A stretch of DNA of 8,277 nucleotides from Spirochaetales bacterium (GTDB lineage Bacteria > Spirochaetota > Spirochaetia > DTKZ01): NCBI GenBank assembly GCA_017998025.1, contig JAGODW010000053.1, positions 1-8,277 of the forward strand. Reading direction: 5' to 3'. This document shows, one piece after another, positions 1 through 6,277 of the stretch; within the stretch, counting starts at the first letter, position 1, and every line of letters begins with the position of its first letter. Position numbers and translations under genes: made by a program. Below the pieces are notes generated by a model that ran no database searches, was not told the DNA's origin, and saw only the letters and a program-made list of their open reading frames with translations.

Positions 1-80
1 CAGGGAATGCAGTAAAGTTCAATGACGGGGACACGGTGGAGTTCAGCATCGAAGAAACGGCGTTTCGCCTCCTTGAGTAA
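1..80 (+). CDS. ABC transporter ATP-binding protein, C-terminal end (partial)
   Basis: Only the last 25 codons and the TAA stop are in the window; the reading frame starts at base 3. The visible peptide contains GNAVKFNDGDTVEF and ends FRLLE. This strand-forming pattern fits the C-terminal TOBE-type domain of importer ATPases such as the PotA/FbpC/ThiQ group. The main support is position: the gene ends 13 bp before a permease on the same strand, in a classic ATPase-permease-permease-binding protein order. It would be the cytoplasmic ATPase that powers the importer encoded downstream. No Walker or signature motif is visible because the rest lies off the left edge, so the call rests on context plus the short tail. 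Confidence 0.7.
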   Translation, partial: GNAVKFNDGDTVEFSIEETAFRLLE

Positions 81-93
81 CGGATAAAAGACT

Positions 94-954
94 ATGATGC
101 AGATAAAGAAAGAAAGTACAGCGATCTACTATCTCATGATTCTTCCGGGAGTGGGCTTTATTATCCTATTCTTAGGATCTTCGATCTTTCTTACCCTGGC
201 TCAAAGCTTCGGATGGTTCAGCGTAACAGGGAAATCCCAATTTACCCTCGTAAACTGGAAGACCCTCTGGGAACAGGAAACCCTCGATTCTCTGGTATTC
301 TCTCTAAAAATGGGAGTCTTAAGCTCCATCGGTACCCTTATCTTTGCGTTTCCCGTTGCCCTGTTTCTTCGAAAGGGGGGAGTGGGTAAACGGTTTCTTT
401 CCTCTCTTATCAAAATCCCTCTCTTTATTCCGGCACTGGTAGCAGCCTTTTTGATTTTGAATTTGATTTCCTACCATGGCGTGGTGAACGAGTTGCTGCT
501 GGCCCTCCATATTATCAAAGAGCCGTTGCGGATGTTGAACGATTCGTTCGGATGGGGAGTGGTAGCAATTCAGATCTGGAAAAATCTACCTTTTGTTCTC
601 CTGATCGTTTCTGCCTCGCTTGCCTCGATTCGAGACGATATTATCGATGCAGCACGCAACCTGGGAGCCGGAGCTTTCTCTATTCTGTTCAGGATCTATA
701 TCCCCCTCGCCATGCCAGGAATTCTCGTGTCCATGATTCTGATGTTCATCAAAGCGTTTGGAGATTTCCCCATTACCAGCGTGGCAGGGCCGAATTATCC
801 TCCTTCCATTGCTCTGCGGATGCGGAACACGGCAACCCTGTTCCAGGAGTGGGATAAGGCGGCTGTAATGGGGGTTATTATCATTGTTGCGACTCTCGTA
901 ATGACCTGGCTCTACTCCCGGATCGCCCAGCTCTTGGAAGGAGAAAAGGTATGA
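94..954 (+). CDS. ABC importer permease, first subunit (Fe3+/polyamine/thiamine-type)
   Basis: This 286-residue inner-membrane protein has about six hydrophobic segments, near residues 11-37, 67-93, 104-128, 152-176, 207-226 and 257-275. The EAA loop that docks onto the ATPase is clear at about 184-210: DAARNLGAGAF, then an IPLAMPG stretch. Length and layout match the BPD_transp_1 permeases of the PotB/FbpB/ThiP-like group. It would form half of the membrane channel with the next gene. Translation can start at either of two adjacent ATGs (94 or 97); a modest GGATAAAAG lies just upstream. Its TGA overlaps the ATG of the second permease by four bases, so the two are probably made in equal amounts. 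The substrate cannot be told from this subunit. Confidence 0.9.
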   Translation: MMQIKKESTAIYYLMILPGVGFIILFLGSSIFLTLAQSFGWFSVTGKSQFTLVNWKTLWEQETLDSLVFSLKMGVLSSIGTLIFAFPVALFLRKGGVGKRFLSSLIKIPLFIPALVAAFLILNLISYHGVVNELLLALHIIKEPLRMLNDSFGWGVVAIQIWKNLPFVLLIVSASLASIRDDIIDAARNLGAGAFSILFRIYIPLAMPGILVSMILMFIKAFGDFPITSVAGPNYPPSIALRMRNTATLFQEWDKAAVMGVIIIVATLVMTWLYSRIAQLLEGEKV

Positions 955-1823
955 TCCTTACAGAGAATTCGTCCGTCCCCCTCCACGTGCGGGAAGCCCG
1001 CCGGAAACAGTTTTTCTACGGATCTCTTACCTTGTTCTTTGTGATCACCCAGCTGATCTGGGTAGGGGTGCCTATTTTAATGGCAGTACTCTGGAGCCTG
1101 GTGGATCCTCAGCATCCCTGGTCCTTTCCTGACCTGTTCCCCCGGAAACTTTCCTGGGCCCAGTGGGCATACGTGTTCAAATATACCAATATTGTCCGTG
1201 CGTTAAAAACAAGCTACTCAGTGGCTCCCCTGGCTGTAATCCTGTCCTTTTTACTTTCCCTTCCAACTTCCTACGTTCTGGGAAGAAAGGAGATTCCGGG
1301 AAAGAAGTTTTTTATGCTGGTGGTGCTTCTCCCGATCATCATGCCCGGGATGGTGGTGGCACTTTTCTTAAGCCGGGTATTTTCTGCCTTTCACCTTTCA
1401 CAATCTTTTCTGGGGCTTGTCCTGGCTCACACCCTGATGGGCTTGCCCTACATGATCCGGGTACTTACCACAAGCTTCGAGTCCATCCCCCAGGACATCA
1501 TCGATGCCGCGGAAAACCTCGGAGCAAATACCTTTGTAAAGATCAAGGACATCTTTCTCCCCATGGTACGGCCGGGCCTTTTGGCGGGAATGATCTTTGC
1601 TTTTACAACCAGCATCGAGGAGTTTAACCTGACCTTTGTAATCGGTACCCCCACCTTTGAGACGATTCCGACGATCCTCTATTCATTTCTGGGGTACAAC
1701 TTTATCCGGACCAATGCGTCCGTGGTAGCTCTCATCATGATGACACCGAATATCATCATGCTTTTCATTGTAGAGCGGATTCTTAAAGCGGATTATTTAT
1801 CGGCATCCCTCGGTAAAATGTAG
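951..1823 (+). CDS. ABC importer permease, second subunit
   Basis: This 290-residue membrane protein has about six hydrophobic segments, near residues 21-50, 88-110, 121-143, 150-172, 208-230 and 257-275, after a basic N-terminus (REARRKQ). The EAA loop is at about 181-209: QDIIDAAENLGANTF, then FLPMVRPG. This is the PotC/FbpB-C-like partner of the first permease. It starts inside the stop codon of that gene (ATGA), with a purine-rich GGAGAAAAGG just upstream as its own ribosome binding site. The pair should form the heterodimeric channel of one importer, with the ATPase encoded at the left edge and the binding protein immediately downstream. Length is normal and nothing suggests decay. Confidence 0.9.
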   Translation: MILTENSSVPLHVREARRKQFFYGSLTLFFVITQLIWVGVPILMAVLWSLVDPQHPWSFPDLFPRKLSWAQWAYVFKYTNIVRALKTSYSVAPLAVILSFLLSLPTSYVLGRKEIPGKKFFMLVVLLPIIMPGMVVALFLSRVFSAFHLSQSFLGLVLAHTLMGLPYMIRVLTTSFESIPQDIIDAAENLGANTFVKIKDIFLPMVRPGLLAGMIFAFTTSIEEFNLTFVIGTPTFETIPTILYSFLGYNFIRTNASVVALIMMTPNIIMLFIVERILKADYLSASLGKM

Positions 1824-1850
1824 GGGCCGTATAAATAAAAATTAATAAAC

Positions 1851-1857
1851 GGAGGTG
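1851..1857 (+). promoter_or_regulatory. Strong ribosome binding site of the binding-protein gene
   Basis: GGAGGTG lies 4 nt before the ATG at 1862 and is the best Shine-Dalgarno in the window. It sits in an AT-rich 38-bp gap after the permease stop. Binding proteins are usually needed in excess over their permeases, so a strong site here makes sense. The motif AGGTGT followed by three bases and ATG recurs at 4037-4048, upstream of the aldolase gene. Confidence 0.8.
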
Positions 1858-1861
1858 TGGT

Positions 1862-3022
1862 ATGAAAAGAGTAGTCGTGCTTCTCCTGGGTCTTCTCCTG
1901 GTAACCGGAACTCTGTTTGCCGGTGGAGCAAAGGAAGCCCCCAAAGCAGCGCCCAAGATCGATCTCCAGACAGCAACCTGGGATCAGATCGTAGCTGCTG
2001 CGAAATCAGAGGGGGAAGTGACCTTCTATGCCTGGTATTTCCCCGATTATTTCAAGGAAGCAGGGATAGATTTTGAAAAAAAATACGGGATCAAGGCGAA
2101 TGTGATCATCGGGGACCAGACCGCAAACTTTAACAAGGCGATTGCCGAAAAGGATCAACCGGTAGGGACGATCGATGTAATGATCGTAGGGGGACAGTGG
2201 GTAAAGACCACGATGGATTTAAACCTCTTCTATGGCCCCCTCAAGCATATCATTCCCGAAGCAGACAAGTTGTCTCCCTCTCTCTGGGAAGTACAGGAAG
2301 GAGTTCTTACAAAAGGGTACCTCGTCCCCTTCCATCGGAACCAGACGGGAATCCTCTATGACCCGGAACAGGTAAAAAATCCTCCCCAGACCTGGGAGGA
2401 ACTGGAAGCCTGGATCGATGCAAACCCCAAAAAGTTTGGTTTCAATGATCCTTCTAAAGGCGGATCCGGGCAATCTTTTGTGCATACGGTAATCGCCTAC
2501 ACCACCGGAGGACTGGACAAGTACAAGGGCGATACGGATCTTGTACCGGAGAAGGTGGCTAATTGGGATAAGGCCTGGAAGTGGTTTCAGGATCGAAAGG
2601 ACAAGTTAACCATCACCGTATCAAACAACGATTCGATCATCCGGATGAACGGGGGAGAAATCTCCATGACCGTCGCCTGGGACGACAACGTGAGCGACAT
2701 GATGGCGAAGGGCAACCTGTTTAAGAGGGCTAAGATGTATATTCCGAAGTTCGGTTTAGCCGGCGGCGGTGATACGATGGGAGTATTAAAGAATGCTCCT
2801 CATAAGGCTGCAGCTCTCCTGTGGATCGCGCATATTACTTCTAAGGAACAACAGATAAAGAAGTTCCAGATGGTAAAGGCCTATCCAGCCCGAACGGATC
2901 TTACGATCGAAGGAACCCTCCTCACAGAGGAAGATCGGATGAACAATGCCATTCCCTGGTTCCCGGCTCCCTATAAATCCCACATGATCAGCGAGTTTGT
3001 AAAGAATGTAATGATGAAGTAA
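1862..3022 (+). CDS. ABC importer solute-binding protein
   Basis: This 386-residue exported protein begins with a signal peptide (MKR, then a Leu/Val-rich core to about residue 18) ending LFA-GGAKE, so cleavage after Ala20 is likely. There is no lipobox cysteine; this AGG-type ending is common among spirochaetal binding proteins. The mature part fits the extracellular solute-binding protein family 1 fold: GEVTFYAWYFPDYFK near 51-65, then a run resembling the second lobe (GILYDPEQVKNPPQTWEELE near 163-182) and ISMTVAWDDN near 267-276. It would capture the substrate outside the inner membrane and hand it to the two permeases encoded just upstream. Relatives bind iron, polyamines, thiamine or sugar phosphates; I cannot choose from sequence alone. 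It is the last gene of its operon and is followed by a strong terminator. Confidence 0.88.
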   Translation: MKRVVVLLLGLLLVTGTLFAGGAKEAPKAAPKIDLQTATWDQIVAAAKSEGEVTFYAWYFPDYFKEAGIDFEKKYGIKANVIIGDQTANFNKAIAEKDQPVGTIDVMIVGGQWVKTTMDLNLFYGPLKHIIPEADKLSPSLWEVQEGVLTKGYLVPFHRNQTGILYDPEQVKNPPQTWEELEAWIDANPKKFGFNDPSKGGSGQSFVHTVIAYTTGGLDKYKGDTDLVPEKVANWDKAWKWFQDRKDKLTITVSNNDSIIRMNGGEISMTVAWDDNVSDMMAKGNLFKRAKMYIPKFGLAGGGDTMGVLKNAPHKAAALLWIAHITSKEQQIKKFQMVKAYPARTDLTIEGTLLTEEDRMNNAIPWFPAPYKSHMISEFVKNVMMK

Positions 3023-3052
3023 GGGACCGATTCAAAGAGAACTTAGTGAGTG

Positions 3053-3093
3053 ACGGCAGTGTATGCAGGGTACTGCAGCACTGCCGTTTTTTT
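3053..3093 (+). terminator. Intrinsic terminator of the ABC importer operon
   Basis: A perfect 9-bp stem pairs ACGGCAGTG (3053-3061) with CACTGCCGT (3079-3087). A second inner stem, TGCAG/CTGCA, closes on a 4-nt loop (GGTA), and seven T's follow (3087-3093). It lies 30 bp after the binding-protein stop. Read on the minus strand the hairpin is not followed by a U-run, so it acts mainly on the + strand operon and not on the convergent isomerase gene. Confidence 0.93.
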
Positions 3094-3116
3094 GTGCAGG
3101 GGATTGTTTCTGCTTT

Positions 3117-4010
3117 TCAGGTTCGGTGTTTCAATATCCGCTCCCGAACTTTTCGCTGGATATCTCCGTTGAACGGGAGGAACCGCTCCGAGTAGTACTC
3201 GCAGATGAACATGCCCCGGTATCCCTTTGCCAGATCAAAGAGGGTGTCGTACGGGATTTTGCCGAAGTAGGGAGGAAGGTGGATATCCCCGCGGCCGTAT
3301 TCGTACCTCCATCCCATGGGAAGGGCATCGTAGATAGGTCGATCCGTGATCCTGAGCTCCTCGAACACACCTGTATTATCACTTAAGTGAAAATGACCGA
3401 GGTAGGGGAGGGCTTTTCGGAACGCATCGAGAAAATCGAACTGAAAGTACCGGGAAGCAAGAAAGGCATGTCCCGTATCAAAGGCGAGGCGGAGGTGGGG
3501 AGAATTCACGGCAGCCACCAGCTCGATCACCGGATCGACCCATTCTACTTCGATGTTCTCTACCACGAGGAGCACTCCCCGATCTTTTGCATAGGCTGCG
3601 GCTTCCCGATGTGCTTCCAGGAACTGCCGTTCTACTTCCTGATTCCGGCTTTGAAGTTCATAATGCAGAACCAGGGGAGACATTTTCAGCCGGGAACAGA
3701 TATCGAGGGATAACCGGAGAACAGCCCGGTGCTTTTCTATCCGTGGAAGGTCCCGGAGGTCGAGGCCTCGACCGATGTGGGCCGAGTATTGAAACGGATA
3801 CTCTTTTAAAAGGCTCTCCAGGTATCGAATCCAGGGTTCGCAGGGCTCCCCGTCTATAATAAGGGGAAACGAATCGAGCGATAGTTCCACAGCATTGAAT
3901 CCGTCTTTTTGAAAGGCACTCAACCGCTTCCGGCACACTTCCGGATCCGGATTTCCAGGGAGATTTACACCGATCACAGGTTCAAGGGAGGATGTATTAA
4001 AAGTACTCAT
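3117..4010 (-). CDS. Sugar phosphate isomerase/epimerase-like TIM-barrel protein
   Basis: This 297-residue soluble protein belongs to the xylose isomerase-like / AP endonuclease 2 TIM-barrel superfamily, which uses a divalent metal to isomerise or epimerise sugars. Conserved blocks appear in barrel order: AHIGRGLDL (77-85), VLHYE (114-118), VVENIE (149-154), AFDTGHAFLA (176-185), GHFHLSDN (205-212), GDIHLPP (241-247) and ICEYYSE (269-275). Likely metal ligands are Glu151, Asp178, His206 or His208, and Glu271. The frame is open 66 codons further upstream, but that stretch runs through the aldolase gene and does not look like protein; MSTFNTSS at 4010 is the natural start. No Shine-Dalgarno precedes this ATG, whereas a promoter-like sequence does. 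It is divergent from the aldolase and convergent with the importer. The exact sugar is unknown. Confidence 0.85.
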   Translation of the reverse strand: MSTFNTSSLEPVIGVNLPGNPDPEVCRKRLSAFQKDGFNAVELSLDSFPLIIDGEPCEPWIRYLESLLKEYPFQYSAHIGRGLDLRDLPRIEKHRAVLRLSLDICSRLKMSPLVLHYELQSRNQEVERQFLEAHREAAAYAKDRGVLLVVENIEVEWVDPVIELVAAVNSPHLRLAFDTGHAFLASRYFQFDFLDAFRKALPYLGHFHLSDNTGVFEELRITDRPIYDALPMGWRYEYGRGDIHLPPYFGKIPYDTLFDLAKGYRGMFICEYYSERFLPFNGDIQRKVRERILKHRT

Positions 4011-4016
4011 AGAAAG

Positions 4017-4046
4017 GATATACCATAAAAAAAGAAAGGTGTACAA
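4017..4046 (-). promoter_or_regulatory. Candidate promoter for the isomerase gene (possible leaderless mRNA)
   Basis: Read on the minus strand there is TTGTAC (4046-4041), an 18-nt spacer, then TATATC (4022-4017), preceded by TG one base away as in an extended -10 box. Transcription would begin about 7 nt further, at the A of the ATG at 4010. Only CTTTCT separates the -10 from the start codon, and it holds no ribosome binding site. Match quality is moderate (4 of 6 in both boxes), so this is a reading of pattern and position only. Confidence 0.4.
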
Positions 4047-4072
4047 TGGCAGTCTATGTGGAACATTTCTAA
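4046..4072 (+). other. Eight-codon out-of-frame leader ORF overlapping the aldolase start
   Basis: ATG at 4046 opens MAVYVEHF and stops at TAA 4070-4072, which is 14 nt past the aldolase ATG and in another frame. The best Shine-Dalgarno here, GAAAGGTG at 4034-4041, sits 4 nt before this ATG, the same spacing as at the binding-protein gene. The aldolase ATG at 4056 is 14 nt away from it. It could be a coupling leader or the trace of a one-base change; it may also be chance. Confidence 0.25.
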
Positions 4073-4757
4073 AGAAGAAGTGCAAAAATTGGTGGCTGCA
4101 ATCGATTATTCCGAAGCGCTCACCATTACCGCTACAGAGAAGGACGTGGTAGAGGCTTGCGAGGCAGGAAGGAACTATGGGTTTCGAGCGGTGGTAGCGT
4201 TTCCCCAATTTATTGGTGTGATCGCGGACCGGTTGAAAGGTTCCGGTGTATTGGCTCAGATCCCGGTAGGTTTTCCCTGCGGAGGAACAACTACCCGGGT
4301 GAAGTGCGTGGAAGCTGAAGAGGGGCTAAAACGAGGGGCAACGGACCTGGACATGGTGATGAATATAGCCGCCTTTAAGGGGGGCGAGTATGCTAAGGTC
4401 CGGAAGGATATCGAGGAAGTGCTGGCTGTTGCCCGGCCGTTTAAGGTTCCGTTTAAGGTCATCATCGAGATCGGGGTGTTAACAGAAGAAGAGATCTGCA
4501 CCGCTTCCCGTCTCGTCCTGGACAGCGGAGCTGATTTTGTAAAAACCTGTACCGGGTTTGGCCCGGGCCGGGCTACCTGCCGTGCGATCGAACTGATCAA
4601 GGAAACGGTAGGGGACAGGATCCGGATCAAAGCTTCTGGCGGAGTGGCTTCGATCGAAGATGGAGTGGCTCTCATGCGTTCCGGGGCGAGTGTGGTAGCG
4701 ATGCGGAAACATCTTGTGGAGCAGCTGGAAAAAATCGCATACCAGCGACCTGCATAA
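4056..4757 (+). CDS. Deoxyribose-phosphate aldolase (DeoC) family protein
   Basis: At 233 residues this is a normal length for short DeoC-type class I aldolases, TIM-barrel enzymes that in the best-known case cleave 2-deoxyribose 5-phosphate to glyceraldehyde 3-phosphate and acetaldehyde. Visible family blocks are VGFPCGGTTTRVKCVEAE (71-88), LDMVMNIAAFKGGEY (98-112), KVIIEIG (134-140), DFVKTCTGFG (160-169) and IKASGGV (191-197). The Schiff-base lysine is Lys163; Lys192 and Asp99 match the other key residues of the E. coli enzyme. Departures: the usual D-H/L-T motif near the start reads DYSEA (17-21), the usual VCVxP cysteine position reads VVAFP (46-50), and ETG reads EIG. The true substrate may therefore differ. 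ATG 4056 is the only ATG start in frame before an upstream stop, but its ribosome binding site is poor. It is divergent from the isomerase. Confidence 0.85.
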   Translation: MWNISKEEVQKLVAAIDYSEALTITATEKDVVEACEAGRNYGFRAVVAFPQFIGVIADRLKGSGVLAQIPVGFPCGGTTTRVKCVEAEEGLKRGATDLDMVMNIAAFKGGEYAKVRKDIEEVLAVARPFKVPFKVIIEIGVLTEEEICTASRLVLDSGADFVKTCTGFGPGRATCRAIELIKETVGDRIRIKASGGVASIEDGVALMRSGASVVAMRKHLVEQLEKIAYQRPA

Positions 4758-4792
4758 CAAGCGGCAAATCCTATATTACCTGGATACACTAA

Positions 4793-5245
4793 CTAAGCGG
4801 TTTTCTGTTTCTTCTGCGGGGGGATCAGGATGAACGTACCGATAACCAGGATGGAAAATCCTACGTATAAAGCGGTAAAAACCCACGGGGGAAAATCGTA
4901 AAACAGGAGGGATCGAATGATCCGGGAGAGAAGCGGAATTTCCTCCTCGACTCCCTGACCCGAAGCCCTCCGGGTCCTGTACTCCCATACGGTGAGGGGA
5001 CAGAGAACCCCGAATAGGCTTTCCAGTCCTACGATTCCTACGGCAATCAGGTGAAGCACTCGGAACGTGCGATTTTGAATCCAGCAATATGCGCGGCTAT
5101 TCTTGGCCGGGGAACGATTTGCCGATTGTTGCGAGCGCCATCGTTCCCACACTGCAACAACAAGGATACATACTTCCCCCGCCACACAGAATAAGAAATA
5201 TAGGAAATGAAGGATAAGAATCAAATCAGGAAGATACTTTTCCAT
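4793..5245 (-). CDS. DUF2784 family membrane protein
   Basis: This 150-residue protein has three clear hydrophobic segments (about 7-33, 60-84 and 118-142). The family pattern is visible: LHFLYFLFCVAGE near the N-terminus (12-24), FRVLHLIAVG (61-70), then GLESLFGVLCPLTVWE (73-88) with the characteristic CPLT-x-WE. The family is a small membrane protein of unknown function. This copy is slightly longer than I would expect because of a basic loop (34-60) and a Lys-rich tail, PPQKKQK. The ATG at 5245 places the first helix naturally, but no clear Shine-Dalgarno precedes it. The gene converges on the aldolase with 35 bp between them, in which I see no terminator hairpin. It is divergent from the NlpC/P60 gene. 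Confidence 0.8.
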   Translation of the reverse strand: MEKYLPDLILILHFLYFLFCVAGEVCILVVAVWERWRSQQSANRSPAKNSRAYCWIQNRTFRVLHLIAVGIVGLESLFGVLCPLTVWEYRTRRASGQGVEEEIPLLSRIIRSLLFYDFPPWVFTALYVGFSILVIGTFILIPPQKKQKTA

Positions 5246-5273
5246 GGCTATTGTGTGTCTTGTCGATATTCTA

Positions 5274-5307
5274 TTGATCCGGGGGATATCTTACCATATG
5301 TTATAAA
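5274..5307 (+). promoter_or_regulatory. Candidate promoter for the NlpC/P60 gene
   Basis: TTGATC (5274-5279) is followed after 17 bp by TATGTT (5297-5302). Overlapping this is TGTTATAAA (5299-5307), an extended -10-like sequence. Either would start transcription within a few bases of the GTG at 5312, and there is no ribosome binding site before that GTG. The region is AT-rich, so chance matches are easy. Confidence 0.25.
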
Positions 5308-5311
5308 CTTA

Positions 5312-5848
5312 GTGTATCAAGAGAAGTCAAAGAAGTGGTATAGCTGTTTTTTGCTAATTCTTTCCCTTTTTTTCTCCTGTGATTCTTCACAACACTCCTA
5401 TACTCTTGTCCCTGCTCCAGAAGAAGTGCGCCAGCAGGCTCTTATTTATGCAAAAAAATATATTGAGCTTGGTGCAACATACGAATGGGGCGGACAGGAC
5501 CCCTTGCCTAGACGTCTGGTCGTAGATTGTTCTGGCCTTATTATCCGGTGTTACCAGTATGCATGTGAAGATTATAGATACCGTTTACCATTTTCTGATG
5601 AAACTGCTTCTGGAATGCAGGAGTATGCAGAGCCTCTTAAAAACCCGGAACCAGGAGACGTGATATTTATGGGGAATGAGGCAGTAGTAACTCATATCGC
5701 ATTGTTTGTACGGAAGGATGAAACGCATGTTTTCTTTATTGATTCAACAGAACTACCTGAAGAAAATGTTTATGGAGTCTCGGAACGGTGTTACAAAATC
5801 AGCGATCCCCGCTTTATCTGGTTTGGAAGGATGATGGTATATCAATAG
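5312..5848 (+). CDS. NlpC/P60-family lipoprotein (predicted cell-wall peptidase)
   Basis: From the GTG at 5312 this encodes 178 residues: a short basic start (QEKSKK), a hydrophobic stretch and a lipobox, LFFS-C, with the lipidated cysteine at residue 23. The NlpC/P60 core follows: YEWGG (58-62), catalytic Cys73 in VDCSGL, EPGDVIFM (113-120) and His128 in VTHIALFV. Such enzymes cut peptidoglycan stem peptides, here probably anchored to a membrane and facing the periplasm. The third catalytic position, where many members have HA, reads FIDST. The frame is open upstream to an ATG at 5207, but that would place 35 hydrophilic residues before the signal and overlap the DUF2784 gene, so GTG is preferred. 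GC is about 42% over 5341-5820, below its neighbours, which suggests acquisition by transfer. Confidence 0.8.
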   Translation: MYQEKSKKWYSCFLLILSLFFSCDSSQHSYTLVPAPEEVRQQALIYAKKYIELGATYEWGGQDPLPRRLVVDCSGLIIRCYQYACEDYRYRLPFSDETASGMQEYAEPLKNPEPGDVIFMGNEAVVTHIALFVRKDETHVFFIDSTELPEENVYGVSERCYKISDPRFIWFGRMMVYQ

Positions 5849-5849
5849 A

Positions 5850-6247
5850 TACTTTTGTTAGTTTGATCTACCCAGCGAGGCAGAAACTGCAGAACGCGAT
5901 CCGAATCTTTTCCTTGCTCGGTATAGGCCTCCCCTTATCGTTGATGAAGTTCAATACGCTCCGCCGGGACTGTTCCGGCATCTTAAAGCCGCCATAGATC
6001 AGGAGTGGCACTCTATAGGCCAGTATATTCTGGCGATGTGAGGGTATCTGTAAAAGCAATCGGGGACTGGATTTTAGTGCTGGAAGCATAAGGACAAATT
6101 ATCCTGATGGAACCGTGGTTTGAGAACTTCGGCAAGCGTATTGTCCGGAGCCCGAAGATCTATTTTCGTGACACGGGCCTCTTATGTTATCTTCTGGGAT
6201 TGAATGAAGAGACGATCCTCCGTTCGCCTTTTCTTGGGCCCGTGTAG
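5850..6247 (+). pseudogene. Remnant of an AAA (AAA_14) / DUF4143 ATPase
   Basis: Two pieces of one protein family are visible in different frames. Piece 1 (5862 to about 6035) reads FDLPSEAETAERDPNLF, then PPLIVDEVQYAPPGLFRHLK and a tail ending GQYIL. This is the Walker B region of these ATPases, which normally continues into ILTGS. Piece 2 (about 6035-6247) reads DVRVSVKAIGDWILVLEA, a TAA stop (6089-6091), [18 protein letters not shown], then [19 protein letters not shown] and FLGPV, the C-terminal DUF4143 domain. The Walker A region, the middle and the far C-terminus are missing. TAG at 5859, TAA at 6089 and TAG at 6245 interrupt it. It cannot make a working ATPase. The 5' break lies at the stop codon of the NlpC/P60 gene. 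Confidence 0.88.
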
Positions 6248-6277
6248 GAAACTATTCGGTTAATAAACACGGACCTA

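Noticed and set aside
4011..4208. 66-codon N-terminal extension of the isomerase frame
   Set aside because: It runs through the aldolase gene on the opposite strand, lacks family similarity, and the family-like protein begins at the ATG at 4010.
4256..4789. Long minus-strand frame opposite the aldolase
   Set aside because: Ser/Thr/Arg-rich composition with no motifs; the plus strand carries an intact DeoC-family protein.
4758..4792. Terminator between the convergent aldolase and DUF2784 genes
   Set aside because: The 35-bp gap has only a direct AAGCGG repeat, with no inverted repeat or T-run.
5207..5311. Longer NlpC/P60 start at ATG 5207
   Set aside because: It would put 35 mostly polar residues ahead of the lipoprotein signal and overlap the DUF2784 gene; the peptide looks non-coding.
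5868..6089. Minus-strand 73-residue frame
   Set aside because: It is the antisense shadow of the ATPase remnant, whose plus-strand reading has clear family motifs.
6240..6272. CCGTGT/ACACGG inverted repeat as a terminator after the asparaginase gene
   Set aside because: Only a 6-bp stem with a 21-nt loop and no U-run on either strand.
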